From contig CAZQBY010000006.1 of assembly GCA_964592405.1 (NCBI GenBank), positions 1 through 7,065 of the forward strand: a stretch of DNA of 7,065 nucleotides, written 5' to 3'. The DNA comes from CAZQBY01 sp964592405 [NCBI: uncultured archaeon]. Lineage in GTDB: Archaea; Altiarchaeota; Altiarchaeia; JAFGQM01. Both the position numbers and the translations under genes were made by a program. Positions 1 through 6,623 of the stretch are shown piece by piece. Under the pieces are notes generated by a model. That model was not told the origin of the DNA. It ran no database searches and saw nothing but the letters and a program-made list of their open reading frames with translations. Position 1 is the stretch's first letter. Every line of letters begins with the position of its first letter.

Positions 1-371
1 ACCTCATCCTGGAAAAGCTCAGGAAGCTGAAGCCGGAGAGGGTTGTCATAGACTCGGTGAGCTCCCTCATCCTCGAGGACGGGCTGAAGGCGAGGGTAGT
101 CGTGAAAAAGCTGATTGAGGGCCTGGACAAGCTGGGCGCGACATGTGTCATCACCGGCGAGGCGCTGGAAGGCGATTATCCGGATGAGGCCACGCCGTTC
201 CTGGTGGACGGGGTGATTGTGATGCAGTACCTAGTAGTCGGAAGCACTGCGGGTAGAAGCCTCTTCATACAGAAGATGCGACAGACTAAGCACTCTGAAG
301 ACACCCATCCGCTGGAGATAGGCAAGAATGGGATAGTCGTCAAGCCTGCTGAAGAAGCATACAAGGTTTAA
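1..371 (+). CDS. KaiC/RadA-like RecA-superfamily ATPase, C-terminal part (5' end outside the window)
   Basis: The frame is open from base 3, so the gene begins upstream of the window. About 122 C-terminal residues are visible. Near the start is a Walker B strand, RVVIDSVSSL, typical of the KaiC/RadA ATPase core. It is followed by a helix, a strand (CVITGE), and the KaiC-like closing segment with VDGVIVM, a KMRQTKH stretch and a final GKNGIVVKP strand. The Walker A site would lie upstream. Archaeal single-domain KaiC-like ATPases are cytosolic, and their roles are mostly unknown; some are linked to signalling. A GTG at 57 lies in frame but cuts through the Walker B strand, so it is not the true start. 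The gene is GC-rich (38 of 60 bases in 121-180), unlike the block that follows. The family is clear; the exact member and function are not. Confidence 0.85.
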   Translation, partial: LILEKLRKLKPERVVIDSVSSLILEDGLKARVVVKKLIEGLDKLGATCVITGEALEGDYPDEATPFLVDGVIVMQYLVVGSTAGRSLFIQKMRQTKHSEDTHPLEIGKNGIVVKPAEEAYKV

Positions 372-398
372 TGCTCATTTCCGCTGATAGACTCGAGG

Positions 399-1019
399 AT
401 GTTTGACTTAGTCCGCAAGCTCATGATGGCACGTGAGCTTAGGATGGAAGAGGGAGAAATTTCCTTATTGGGCGAGAGAATACAATTTGTACCCACACAA
501 ATTTTTGTTGAAATATTGCACCAAGCGGATGATTTTTGGAAACAGAGTTATTTAATGTATGAATCTTCCAAGAGAGCAGTGGAGCAGTGGTTTGAAGAAG
601 TTTCAAAAAGAAAAAACCTTTCAGGCGATGAACTTGTTAAATGGCAAATAAATATTTTTAATCTAAGTGGTTGGGGAATCCATAACATTCTTGCTAGCCA
701 ATTGAAAAAAGGGCGAGTATCTTTCATCACCAAAAATAGTGCTTTTGGCTCTACATACTTAAAATTTTATGGAAAACAAAGATATCCTGTTTGCCATTTA
801 ATAAGAGGCGGCATAGCTGCGGGAGCGAACGTACTGAATAATACAACCGATGCTGAGGTGGTAGAACTTGAATGCATAGCCCAAGGGTTTCCACAATGTA
901 AAATGGTGCTTAAGCCCCGGAATGAGTTCTTAGAAAATGATAGCGAACTTATAAAAAAACAACTAAATATTGATAATTGCATCTTTCACCCCTCTAAATG
1001 CAAAAAGAAAGAAGCTTAG
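399..1019 (+). CDS. V4R-domain protein (4-vinyl reductase / hydrocarbon-binding type)
   Basis: This 206-residue cytosolic protein carries a V4R domain over roughly residues 80-172. The signature is the closing ExxCxxxGxxxC motif (E156, C159, G163, C167), with a glycine-rich RGGIAAG stretch at 136-142. The N-terminal segment (MEEGEISLLGERIQFVP) resembles that of free-standing archaeal V4R proteins. V4R domains bind small hydrophobic molecules or metal in other contexts, for example in BchJ and the sensory part of XylR/DmpR regulators. No DNA-binding domain is visible here. Two further cysteines (C194, C201) lie in a Lys-rich tail outside the domain. The ATG at 399 is preferred; GAGG directly abuts it, too close for a normal ribosome site, so leaderless translation is possible. 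The gene is AT-rich after the first 20 codons. The next gene overlaps its end, so it is probably the first gene of a prenyl-metabolism operon. Confidence 0.8.
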   Translation: MFDLVRKLMMARELRMEEGEISLLGERIQFVPTQIFVEILHQADDFWKQSYLMYESSKRAVEQWFEEVSKRKNLSGDELVKWQINIFNLSGWGIHNILASQLKKGRVSFITKNSAFGSTYLKFYGKQRYPVCHLIRGGIAAGANVLNNTTDAEVVELECIAQGFPQCKMVLKPRNEFLENDSELIKKQLNIDNCIFHPSKCKKKEA

Positions 1020-1864
1020 TGAATAGGATAAAATCCAGAATCTTACTTTATAGATTTGAGGCTGCAATGCCCACTTTTGGGTATGTGCTCTTAGGCTGCG
1101 TTTTAACAGATTTAGATTTTATATCATTCCTCTTCTTATTCTTGGTTGGAGTGTTATTGATAATAGGCACAAATAGTATGTCCGAAGCAATTGATTTTGA
1201 GCAGGATAGAACAGGCAGGCGAATATCCGAGATAGTTAAGGGAAATGTTTCAATCAAAAATGCAATATTGCAAGGATTATTTGCTTACTCTTTGGCTTTC
1301 ATAATAGTCATAGTTATTTTTGGGTCATCTACTTTATCTCTATTGGTCCTGTCAATAATCCTCATTGCTCTAGTTCATATCACACCACCAATCCATCTGA
1401 AGAAAAGAGGCTTTATCGGCACCGCTGTTATAAGTCTCCTTTTTTGTCTATTGTTTTTGCTACCTTTCACAGTGAATGGTAAATTCAATGAAATCGCATT
1501 AGCGTGGTTCTCACTCTTGTTTCTAAACACTGGATTAGTGATGACATGCAAGGATTTCAAAGATTATGAGGTCGATAAGAAATTTGGGGTGAAGACACCT
1601 GTAATCATCCTAGGCCCCCAAACCTCTGCAAAAATTTTAATCCCATTACTATTTCTCTCGATTATTTTGTCTTTAACATATGTGGCGTGTATGTATAACC
1701 TAATTCCTCTGCTAATAATCTCAATCCCCCTATGTCTGCTCAGAGGGTACCTCTCTCTGTTATTGCTCAATCCCATAGAGAATGCTCAAAAACTGGATAC
1801 CTATGGGCGCCTAGATAGGACCATCCATCCCCTCCTTATCTCCCTCCCGATTTTATTTTCCTAA
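998..1864 (+). CDS. UbiA-family membrane prenyltransferase, divergent first Asp motif
   Basis: This 288-residue, very hydrophobic protein has about eight to nine predicted membrane spans. UbiA enzymes move a prenyl group from its diphosphate to an aromatic or glycerol acceptor inside the membrane. The second Asp-rich motif is clear: KDFKDYEVDKKFGVKT (D186, D189, D193, G197, T200). The first motif reads SEAIDFEQDR, with D66 and D70 kept, but the usual NDxxD opening is S62-E63. It is followed by a G82-N-V-S stretch in the place of the usual GxVS. The ATG at 998 overlaps the V4R gene by 22 bases. A GTG at 1019, residue 8, overlaps the V4R stop by one base and is a credible alternative start. The acceptor is unknown; archaeal digeranylgeranylglyceryl phosphate synthase is one possible relative. 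Two prenyl synthase homologues follow directly. Confidence 0.85.
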   Translation: MQKERSLVNRIKSRILLYRFEAAMPTFGYVLLGCVLTDLDFISFLFLFLVGVLLIIGTNSMSEAIDFEQDRTGRRISEIVKGNVSIKNAILQGLFAYSLAFIIVIVIFGSSTLSLLVLSIILIALVHITPPIHLKKRGFIGTAVISLLFCLLFLLPFTVNGKFNEIALAWFSLLFLNTGLVMTCKDFKDYEVDKKFGVKTPVIILGPQTSAKILIPLLFLSIILSLTYVACMYNLIPLLIISIPLCLLRGYLSLLLLNPIENAQKLDTYGRLDRTIHPLLISLPILFS

Positions 1865-1878
1865 ATCCAAAATACGCT

Positions 1879-2826
1879 ATGATTGAAGAATCATTGAGCA
1901 AACCGATCTTCAATGATCCAAAGATAAACTCGATGTTCAGTTACGCTACAGGGGGCGGTCAAAGAATTAGGCCCAAAATTCTTCTTCTATCCTGTGAAGC
2001 TGTTGGAGGAAACCCCGAAAAAGCACTGCCTGCAGCATTGGCAGTTGAACTCATGCATAAATTTACTTTGATTCATGACGACATTGTGGACAATGACGAG
2101 TTTAGAAGAGGAAAACCCACTTTCTACAAAAAATATGGCACAAATTACGCTATCTTTATGGGCGATTTCATATGTTCGGAGGCTTTTGATCAACTCAAGG
2201 CTATAGCAGAGAGGGATTTTGAGATAGGATACTCCTGTTATAAAATGCTTTCTGACACATTTTACAAGCTCTGTTTGGGTGAGGTCCTCGATACGATGCC
2301 GTGTAAGTTCATGACGAAGGAGGAATACCTAAATCTTGTTTATTTGAAATCGGCCGTAGTTATCGAAACTGCTGGGAGAATGGGTACCCTGCTTGGAGGT
2401 GGCTCTTGGGGAGAGCAACAGATGCTTGCAGGATTTGGAAAAAATTTTGCTATTGCAATGCAGATTCTTAATGACATAAAAGATACTATGGGTACTGAAA
2501 GACGCAAGTTAGACAGAAATAGTTCTGATATATGGGAGAGCAAGTGGAACATCCTCCTAATTAATGCATTTGAAAGGGCTCACTATCACAACAAGCGGGA
2601 GCTTCTGCGGATTATGAACGCGGAGGAAAAGAGTGACAAAGATATCACGTCTGTTCAAAAGATAATCCGAGAGTGCAAATCAGAAGCCTACGCTCGTGAG
2701 CTTGCTAAATTTTACTTCAAAAAGGCCAGAAAAGAAATTAATGGCCTGAACCCCAGCAAAGCAAAAGAGTCCTTGCTGGCTCTCTCGGATATAGGTGTTG
2801 ACGAGGGTTATTGGAAAGCGAAATGA
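1879..2826 (+). CDS. Polyprenyl diphosphate synthase homologue 1, altered active-site motifs
   Basis: This is a 315-residue member of the trans-isoprenyl diphosphate synthase family (IspA/IdsA type), which joins isopentenyl diphosphate to allylic diphosphates in the cytosol. The first Asp-rich motif is intact: HDDIVDND (D67, D68, D71) followed by RRG at 76-78. Phe62 sits five residues before it, where an aromatic residue limits chain length in archaeal geranylgeranyl diphosphate synthases. Three other sites deviate: GGKRxRP is GGQRIRP (Lys to Gln28), GQxxD is GEVLD (134-138) and the second Asp motif is NDIKD (198-202). SDIWESKWNILL matches the later SDIxEGKxTLL region. The N-terminal helix is shorter than usual, but no better start exists: an in-frame stop at 1816 with only an unlikely ATT between rules out a longer form. 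It begins 14 bases after the UbiA stop. It may be active, or a partner subunit of the next gene. Confidence 0.85.
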   Translation: MIEESLSKPIFNDPKINSMFSYATGGGQRIRPKILLLSCEAVGGNPEKALPAALAVELMHKFTLIHDDIVDNDEFRRGKPTFYKKYGTNYAIFMGDFICSEAFDQLKAIAERDFEIGYSCYKMLSDTFYKLCLGEVLDTMPCKFMTKEEYLNLVYLKSAVVIETAGRMGTLLGGGSWGEQQMLAGFGKNFAIAMQILNDIKDTMGTERRKLDRNSSDIWESKWNILLINAFERAHYHNKRELLRIMNAEEKSDKDITSVQKIIRECKSEAYARELAKFYFKKARKEINGLNPSKAKESLLALSDIGVDEGYWKAK

Positions 2827-3836
2827 GAGAAGATGTTAAAAAAGAGCTAAATGCTCTTGGACGAAAAGTGATTGCCTATCTTGAAAAGAATAGGTTAGAT
2901 TACCCCACGACAAGAGGCCTTGAGGAAATGTTTAATTATGCCTCCCGACCCGGACACAAGCTAAGATCCGGACTGGTTTTTTTGGGTTTTGGAGCCGTCG
3001 GTGGTGTCAATCAGACTAGGGTACTCCCAGCGGCCGCAGCCGTTGAATTGCTGCACAAATCTACTTTGATCCACGACGACATTGTGGACAATGACTACTA
3101 TCGCAGGGGGATGTTAGCCTTCCATTCAAAATATGGTGATGAAATGGGAATAGTCTTTGGAGATTTTATTTGTGCCAGCAGTTTTGAGATACTGAAGCGA
3201 TTGGAAAGGGATTTTGATAAGGTAACCATGATTAAGTGCTTTCAAGTCCTCTCCTCGATTTTTAAGGATATCTATGTCGGGCAACTCAGGGATTTGGAGT
3301 TTGAGGAAAGTTCTGATATAAATGAGGAAGACTACTTGAGGATGGTGGGCAACAAAACCGGAAGACTTATGAGCGGAGCATTAGAGATAGGTGCAATTCT
3401 GGGGGGCGGTTCCGAGAAAGAAATAGGATATTTATCTGATTTCGGCTACAACTTTGGAATTGCTTTCCAGATAAGAAACGACATAAATAACATCACCATA
3501 GAAAAAGAACTGCGAAAGGATGGAGGTTCTGACATAAGATCCAAAAAGCGAACCCTAATGGTCATAAAGACGCTTGAATCCAAATACAAAAGAGAACTAA
3601 TATCGATATTCAATAAGAAAATAATTGACGATGCAGACGTGAATCATGTGATCCAATTATTCACAGATAACGATTCAATAGATTATGCTTGGGCTGCAAT
3701 TAAAAGGTATGTCAAAAAAGCTAAAAAACCATTAAATAATATCAGGAAAACCAAATCTAGAGAGATATTATTTGCTCTGGCAGATTACATTGGAACAGAC
3801 ACATACTGGAAAACCCACTCGAAGAATGGGGGATGA
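2823..3836 (+). CDS. Polyprenyl diphosphate synthase homologue 2, tandem paralogue of the preceding gene
   Basis: This is a 337-residue trans-isoprenyl diphosphate synthase family protein. HDDIVDND (D85, D86, D89), YYRRG, GQLRD (153-157) and NKTG (177-180) match the family. The GGKRxRP site is changed to PGHKLRS (43-49), and the second Asp motif is NDINN (219-223), lacking the first and last Asp. SDIRSKKRTL follows as usual. Ser80 lies five residues before the first Asp motif, where homologue 1 has Phe, which may permit a longer chain. The shared blocks GDFIC, LIHDDIVDND and a closing YWK show that the two genes arose by duplication. The chosen ATG at 2823 overlaps the previous stop as ATGA and has GGAAAG five bases upstream, so translation is probably coupled. 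A TTG at 2811 would add four residues. The two proteins may form a heteromer. Confidence 0.85.
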   Translation: MREDVKKELNALGRKVIAYLEKNRLDYPTTRGLEEMFNYASRPGHKLRSGLVFLGFGAVGGVNQTRVLPAAAAVELLHKSTLIHDDIVDNDYYRRGMLAFHSKYGDEMGIVFGDFICASSFEILKRLERDFDKVTMIKCFQVLSSIFKDIYVGQLRDLEFEESSDINEEDYLRMVGNKTGRLMSGALEIGAILGGGSEKEIGYLSDFGYNFGIAFQIRNDINNITIEKELRKDGGSDIRSKKRTLMVIKTLESKYKRELISIFNKKIIDDADVNHVIQLFTDNDSIDYAWAAIKRYVKKAKKPLNNIRKTKSREILFALADYIGTDTYWKTHSKNGG

Positions 3837-3885
3837 TGTAATCCTAAAGAGTGAGAAGATAATGAACCAGGCAGCGCAGTTCGGG

Positions 3886-3895
3886 TTTTAATAAA
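3886..3895 (+). promoter_or_regulatory. Archaeal TATA-like box before the small membrane ORF
   Basis: TTTTAATAAA begins 30 bases before the ATG at 3916. That spacing matches the 31 bases between TTTTTATC and the tRNA start at 6950, so transcription should begin at or next to the ATG and give a leaderless transcript. It would serve the small ORF and the MTH1187-family gene behind it. The assignment rests on sequence and spacing only. Confidence 0.55.
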
Positions 3896-3915
3896 CCAAA
3901 TCCACTAATACACAA

Positions 3916-4026
3916 ATGGACCGCGACCTGCTTTTGCAGATATTGCTCCTGATTACCTTTTCACTTCTGGCAGTATGGATACTGGTTCTCTTATCTGGTC
4001 AGTGTCCCAGCTGCCTCCTTAAATAA
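3916..4026 (+). CDS. Small single-span membrane protein with a C-terminal CxxC
   Basis: This short open frame encodes 36 residues. It starts MDRDLLLQ, continues as an unbroken hydrophobic helix (about residues 5-26, including one Trp) and ends with GQCPSCLLK, giving C30 and C33 as a CxxC pair. The charged N terminus and a single span fit a small membrane protein or a short signal anchor. Two features argue that it is real: a TATA-like box 30 bases before its ATG, as for a leaderless transcript, and the start of the next gene one base after its stop (TAA-A-ATG). Function is unknown. The CxxC could bind metal or form a disulfide, but this is a guess. The alternative is that the stretch is only the 5' leader of the next gene. 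Confidence 0.5.
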   Translation: MDRDLLLQILLLITFSLLAVWILVLLSGQCPSCLLK

Positions 4027-4027
4027 A

Positions 4028-4318
4028 ATGGCCATAATTGCAGAGCTGAGTACATTTCCAATAGGGGAGGGCATAAGCCTGAGCAGGTATGTCAAAGCTG
4101 CCGTCAGAGAGCTGGAGTCCTGCAATGTCAGGGTGACGCGCGGCGCAATGGGAACAGTCATCGAGGCGGATGATCTGGATATCCTCATGGCCGCTGTCAA
4201 GCGCGCGCATGAGGCGGTAGTCAAAGCGGGCGCGAAGCGGGTATACACCACCCTGAAAATCGACGACCGCAGGGATGTCGAGCGAACGGCAGATGATAAG
4301 CTGGCTTCCCTGGAATAA
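4028..4318 (+). CDS. MTH1187/YkoF-type thiamine-binding family protein (DUF77)
   Basis: This 96-residue protein matches the MTH1187 family along its whole length, and its size is typical. It opens with MAIIAELSTFPIGEG, has a central GAMGTVIEADDLD (39-51), and ends with GAKRVYTTLKIDDRRD (68-83). Family members are small ferredoxin-like-fold proteins that assemble into tetramers, and related YkoF-like proteins bind thiamine or its pyrimidine part; the cellular role in archaea is not settled. The ATG lies one base after the stop of the small membrane ORF and has no clear ribosome site of its own, so it probably relies on the upstream promoter and coupled translation. Base composition is back to the GC-rich background (35 of 60 in 4081-4140). 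No thiamine-pathway genes are nearby. A potassium transporter follows after 40 bases. Confidence 0.88.
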   Translation: MAIIAELSTFPIGEGISLSRYVKAAVRELESCNVRVTRGAMGTVIEADDLDILMAAVKRAHEAVVKAGAKRVYTTLKIDDRRDVERTADDKLASLE

Positions 4319-4358
4319 CCACTTTTTCTAAAGTCCGCCGTAATAATTAGGACCAGCC

Positions 4359-5804
4359 ATGTACTTTTATCCAAAGAAGATCGCGGAAACCAAACTCATA
4401 ACCCGGGATGTATCCATCATAGGATTTTTGTTTGGCATGCTCATGCTTATCCCGATGCTTGTGGGGATAATCTACAATGAGCCCAGCTGGCCCTTATTCC
4501 TGCCCGTAGTTCTCTTTACATGCGGGTTGGCATATTTCCTAATGAGACTCTTCAAGAGGGATGAGGAACCCTTCATCCGCATGACTATAGTCACACTGGC
4601 TGTTGTCTGGATAATGTCCTGCCTCTTTGGAGCCCTGCCTTTTGCTGTCGTGGGTGGCATGGATCCGCTGGATGCCCTCTTCGAGTCAGTTTCCTCAATT
4701 TCCACTGCCGGCCTTACAACTATCCAAGGAGTGGAGAGCATACCCCACAGCGTGCTCTTCTGGCGCGCGATGCTTGCATGGCTTGGTGGGATAGGAATTA
4801 CTGCAATAGCATTCTACTCCGTGTTGCAGTCTGAATCCATCTCAAAAATTGTCTTGGGAGAGGGTTATGACCGCCTTAAGCCGAGTCTTGTTAATTCAGC
4901 CCGCGAGATATTCAAGATATACAGCTTCTGGACAATAGCAGGGATAATCGGACTGGTACTGATAGGCACACCTGTCTTCGACTCGTTCAACATCTCTATG
5001 AATGCAATATCCACCACAGGTGTTGATGTCCACAGCGAGGGCTGGCAGTACTACCAGAAAACCATGCCGGAGACCTTTGGTATCATGACTGCCATAGTTG
5101 CCCTCCTGATGGTAATGGGAGCCATAAGCTTTGTAGCACACTACCGCGTCCTGAAGAGCCGCAGACTCCGCACGTATCTGGAGGATAGGGAAACACTCGC
5201 CTATGTGGTAATACTTATAGTCGGGATGTTAATTATCGGGGCCTATGTCGTGGCAAGTGGCAAGAACCCCGGACCGATGGTCTATGAGGCACTTTCCACT
5301 TCTACTACAGGGGGTTTTGAGATATCACCTTACATGACTGCTGGGACCAGTCATTTCATAATGGGAATGCTGGTGGTTCTGTCCCTTATAGGCGGCTGCA
5401 CCAACAGTGCTGCCGGCGGCCTCAAGGTCAAGAGGATATATGTGATGTTCAAGTACTTTGCCTGGAAGGCCCGGAGACAAATCTCCCCTAGGGGCGAGGT
5501 CAGTCATCTGACCTACAGCGGCAGGAGGATTGGGCAATCAGAGATAACAGATATTGCTGCCTACTTCTTCATCTACGGCTTTGCAATAATCTTGGTAGTG
5601 GCATTGATGGTAGCATTTGATTATGACTCGGTTGATGCCACTCTCACAGTCACAAGTGCGCAGGCCGGCGGTGGGATATCGGCCATACCCGGCTGGGAAC
5701 TGAATGCACCGGTCAAGGTAAGCCTTATTGCCACCATGCTATTTGGTCGCCTGGAGTTCATACCGCTCTTTGCACTGGCGGCATATGCACTGAGGAGATA
5801 TTGA
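4359..5804 (+). CDS. trkH: TrkH-type potassium uptake protein, membrane subunit
   Basis: This 481-residue membrane protein forms the K+ pathway of the Trk system. It contains four repeats, each with a pore loop that supplies part of the selectivity filter. The loops are visible as SSISTAGLTT (Gly118), NAISTTG (Gly221), STSTTGG (Gly318) and TSAQAGGG (about Gly437). Other family marks are WLGGIGI (141-147) after the first loop, GGCTNSAAGGLKVKR (345-359) after the third, and MLFGRLE (460-466) in the last span. Length and order match full-length TrkH, and no frame damage is seen. The start is the first ATG after a 40-base gap; no Shine-Dalgarno site is present, and CTTTTTCTAAA at 4322-4332 is a weak TATA candidate. 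The partner trkA follows after 106 bases under a separate promoter, so the two subunits may be expressed at different levels. Ktr-type KtrB is the nearest alternative. Confidence 0.93.
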   Translation: MYFYPKKIAETKLITRDVSIIGFLFGMLMLIPMLVGIIYNEPSWPLFLPVVLFTCGLAYFLMRLFKRDEEPFIRMTIVTLAVVWIMSCLFGALPFAVVGGMDPLDALFESVSSISTAGLTTIQGVESIPHSVLFWRAMLAWLGGIGITAIAFYSVLQSESISKIVLGEGYDRLKPSLVNSAREIFKIYSFWTIAGIIGLVLIGTPVFDSFNISMNAISTTGVDVHSEGWQYYQKTMPETFGIMTAIVALLMVMGAISFVAHYRVLKSRRLRTYLEDRETLAYVVILIVGMLIIGAYVVASGKNPGPMVYEALSTSTTGGFEISPYMTAGTSHFIMGMLVVLSLIGGCTNSAAGGLKVKRIYVMFKYFAWKARRQISPRGEVSHLTYSGRRIGQSEITDIAAYFFIYGFAIILVVALMVAFDYDSVDATLTVTSAQAGGGISAIPGWELNAPVKVSLIATMLFGRLEFIPLFALAAYALRRY

Positions 5805-5879
5805 GACTAGTCACTAAACCTGAAGCTTTTGACTATCTCCTTGTAGAAGATATCCCCCTTCAACCCCCTGATGATATCC

Positions 5880-5888
5880 TTTTTATCC
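5880..5888 (+). promoter_or_regulatory. Archaeal TATA-like box for leaderless trkA
   Basis: TTTTTATCC begins 31 bases before the trkA ATG at 5911. The same CCTTTTTATC sequence lies exactly 31 bases before the tRNA-Pro start. Since the tRNA box fixes the transcription start, trkA should be transcribed from its own ATG without a leader. The absence of any ribosome site before the ATG agrees. Confidence 0.65.
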
Positions 5889-5910
5889 TACTACCAAAAA
5901 TATACGCAAA

Positions 5911-6570
5911 ATGTACATTATAGTAGCAGGTGCAGGTGTGTTGGGCTTTTACACCGCAAAATTCCTGACCAAAAAAGGTAATGATGTTGTTGTTATCGAG
6001 AAGCGCAAAGACCGTGCAGAGGAGATAACCGATAAGCTTGATGCTGCCATAATAAACGGTGACGCCAAGGAGATAAAGACCCTGCAGGAGGCAGGTGTTG
6101 AGCAGGCGGATATCGTCCTTGCGATGACCGGTAGTGATGACTCAAACATACTCATCTCAATACTCGCCAAGCAGATGGGGGCCAGAAGAGCCCTCTGCCG
6201 TGTTACACACATCGAATATAGCAAGGCGCTCTTCAAGAAGCTGGGCATTGATGCAGTAGTTTATCCGGAGCTATCTATCGCCACCCAGATAGAGGAGATG
6301 GTGAACGATCCAGAAATCAGTGGGTTTGCCATGCTGGATGATGGCGAAATAGAGCTCATTGAGTTCAATATTAAACCCGGGTCAAAACTCGACGGCCGAA
6401 AGGTTTCCAATATTCGAATGCCAAAAAAGTCGCAGTTTATCACAATAATCCACCAAGACGGAAATAAAGAGCCGGCCTATCCCCAGAGCATCATAAAGGG
6501 AGGGGACAAAGCTCTTGTCCTGACAAACAAGGAAGAAATAGATGAGGTGGAAAGAATCTTTTCCGGCTGA
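5911..6570 (+). CDS. trkA: TrkA-type NAD-binding regulator of the Trk potassium system
   Basis: This 219-residue cytosolic protein gates TrkH in response to bound nucleotide. The N-terminal RCK/TrkA-N domain (about 1-118) is a Rossmann fold with GAGVLG at 7-12, the acidic E30 at the end of strand 2 (VVVIEKRKDRA), NGDA at 49-52 and DIVLAMTGSDDSN at 67-79. The C-terminal TrkA-C domain (about 135-218) shows IKPGSKLDGRKVSNI, a final KGGDKALVL strand and a closing helix. Length is that of single-unit archaeal and KtrA-like proteins, about half of the double E. coli TrkA, so a ring of several copies is expected. E30 suggests NAD/NADH rather than NADP binding, by family knowledge. The ATG at 5911 has no ribosome site but an ideal TATA box 31 bases upstream. 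It lies behind trkH, its likely partner. Confidence 0.93.
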   Translation: MYIIVAGAGVLGFYTAKFLTKKGNDVVVIEKRKDRAEEITDKLDAAIINGDAKEIKTLQEAGVEQADIVLAMTGSDDSNILISILAKQMGARRALCRVTHIEYSKALFKKLGIDAVVYPELSIATQIEEMVNDPEISGFAMLDDGEIELIEFNIKPGSKLDGRKVSNIRMPKKSQFITIIHQDGNKEPAYPQSIIKGGDKALVLTNKEEIDEVERIFSG

Positions 6571-6589
6571 TTACTCCCAATCAATAATC

Positions 6590-6595
6590 TTTTTT
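6590..6595 (+). terminator. Possible T-run transcription terminator after trkA
   Basis: A run of six T residues lies 20 bases after the trkA stop. Archaeal RNA polymerase commonly stops at such runs without a hairpin. The run is short, so this is a candidate only. A shorter T5 run at 4323-4327, just after the MTH1187-family stop, could act similarly but may instead belong to the trkH promoter. Confidence 0.3.
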
Positions 6596-6612
6596 CATGC
6601 AAATTATTAGTC

Positions 6613-6620
6613 CTTTATAC
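6613..6620 (+). promoter_or_regulatory. Possible TATA-like box for the small protein gene at 6711
   Basis: CTTTATAC is the best TATA-like match in the 140-base gap after trkA. It would place the transcription start near 6640 and give a leader of about 70 bases before the ATG at 6711. This suits a gene with a strong ribosome site. The tandem TAGTTTATCT repeats just downstream are also TA-rich and make the exact box uncertain. Confidence 0.35.
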
Positions 6621-6623
6621 AAC

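Noticed and set aside
57-371. GTG at 57 as the start of a separate short gene
   Set aside because: The frame stays open to the window edge and the codon lies within the Walker B strand, so this is the end of a longer ATPase gene.
2811-2822. TTG at 2811 as start of the second prenyl synthase gene
   Set aside because: ATG at 2823 gives an ATGA stop-start overlap, has GGAAAG at good distance and loses only four unconserved residues. TTG remains possible because GAGGG lies just before it.
3991-4374. 127-codon minus-strand frame across the MTH1187-family gene
   Set aside because: It is the mirror frame of a gene with full family match, has a Ser/Arg/Ala-rich composition, and shows no recognisable domain.
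5807-5887. Minus-strand frame of 26 codons between trkH and trkA reading like a protein tail (KGDIFYKEIVKSFRFSD and stop)
   Set aside because: It is bounded upstream by a stop, has no ATG or GTG, only a TTG, and no promoter or ribosome site. It could be a decayed gene end, but chance is equally likely.
5949-6248. 99-codon minus-strand frame inside trkA
   Set aside because: It lies opposite a complete trkA gene, is Ser-rich and has no family match that I can see.
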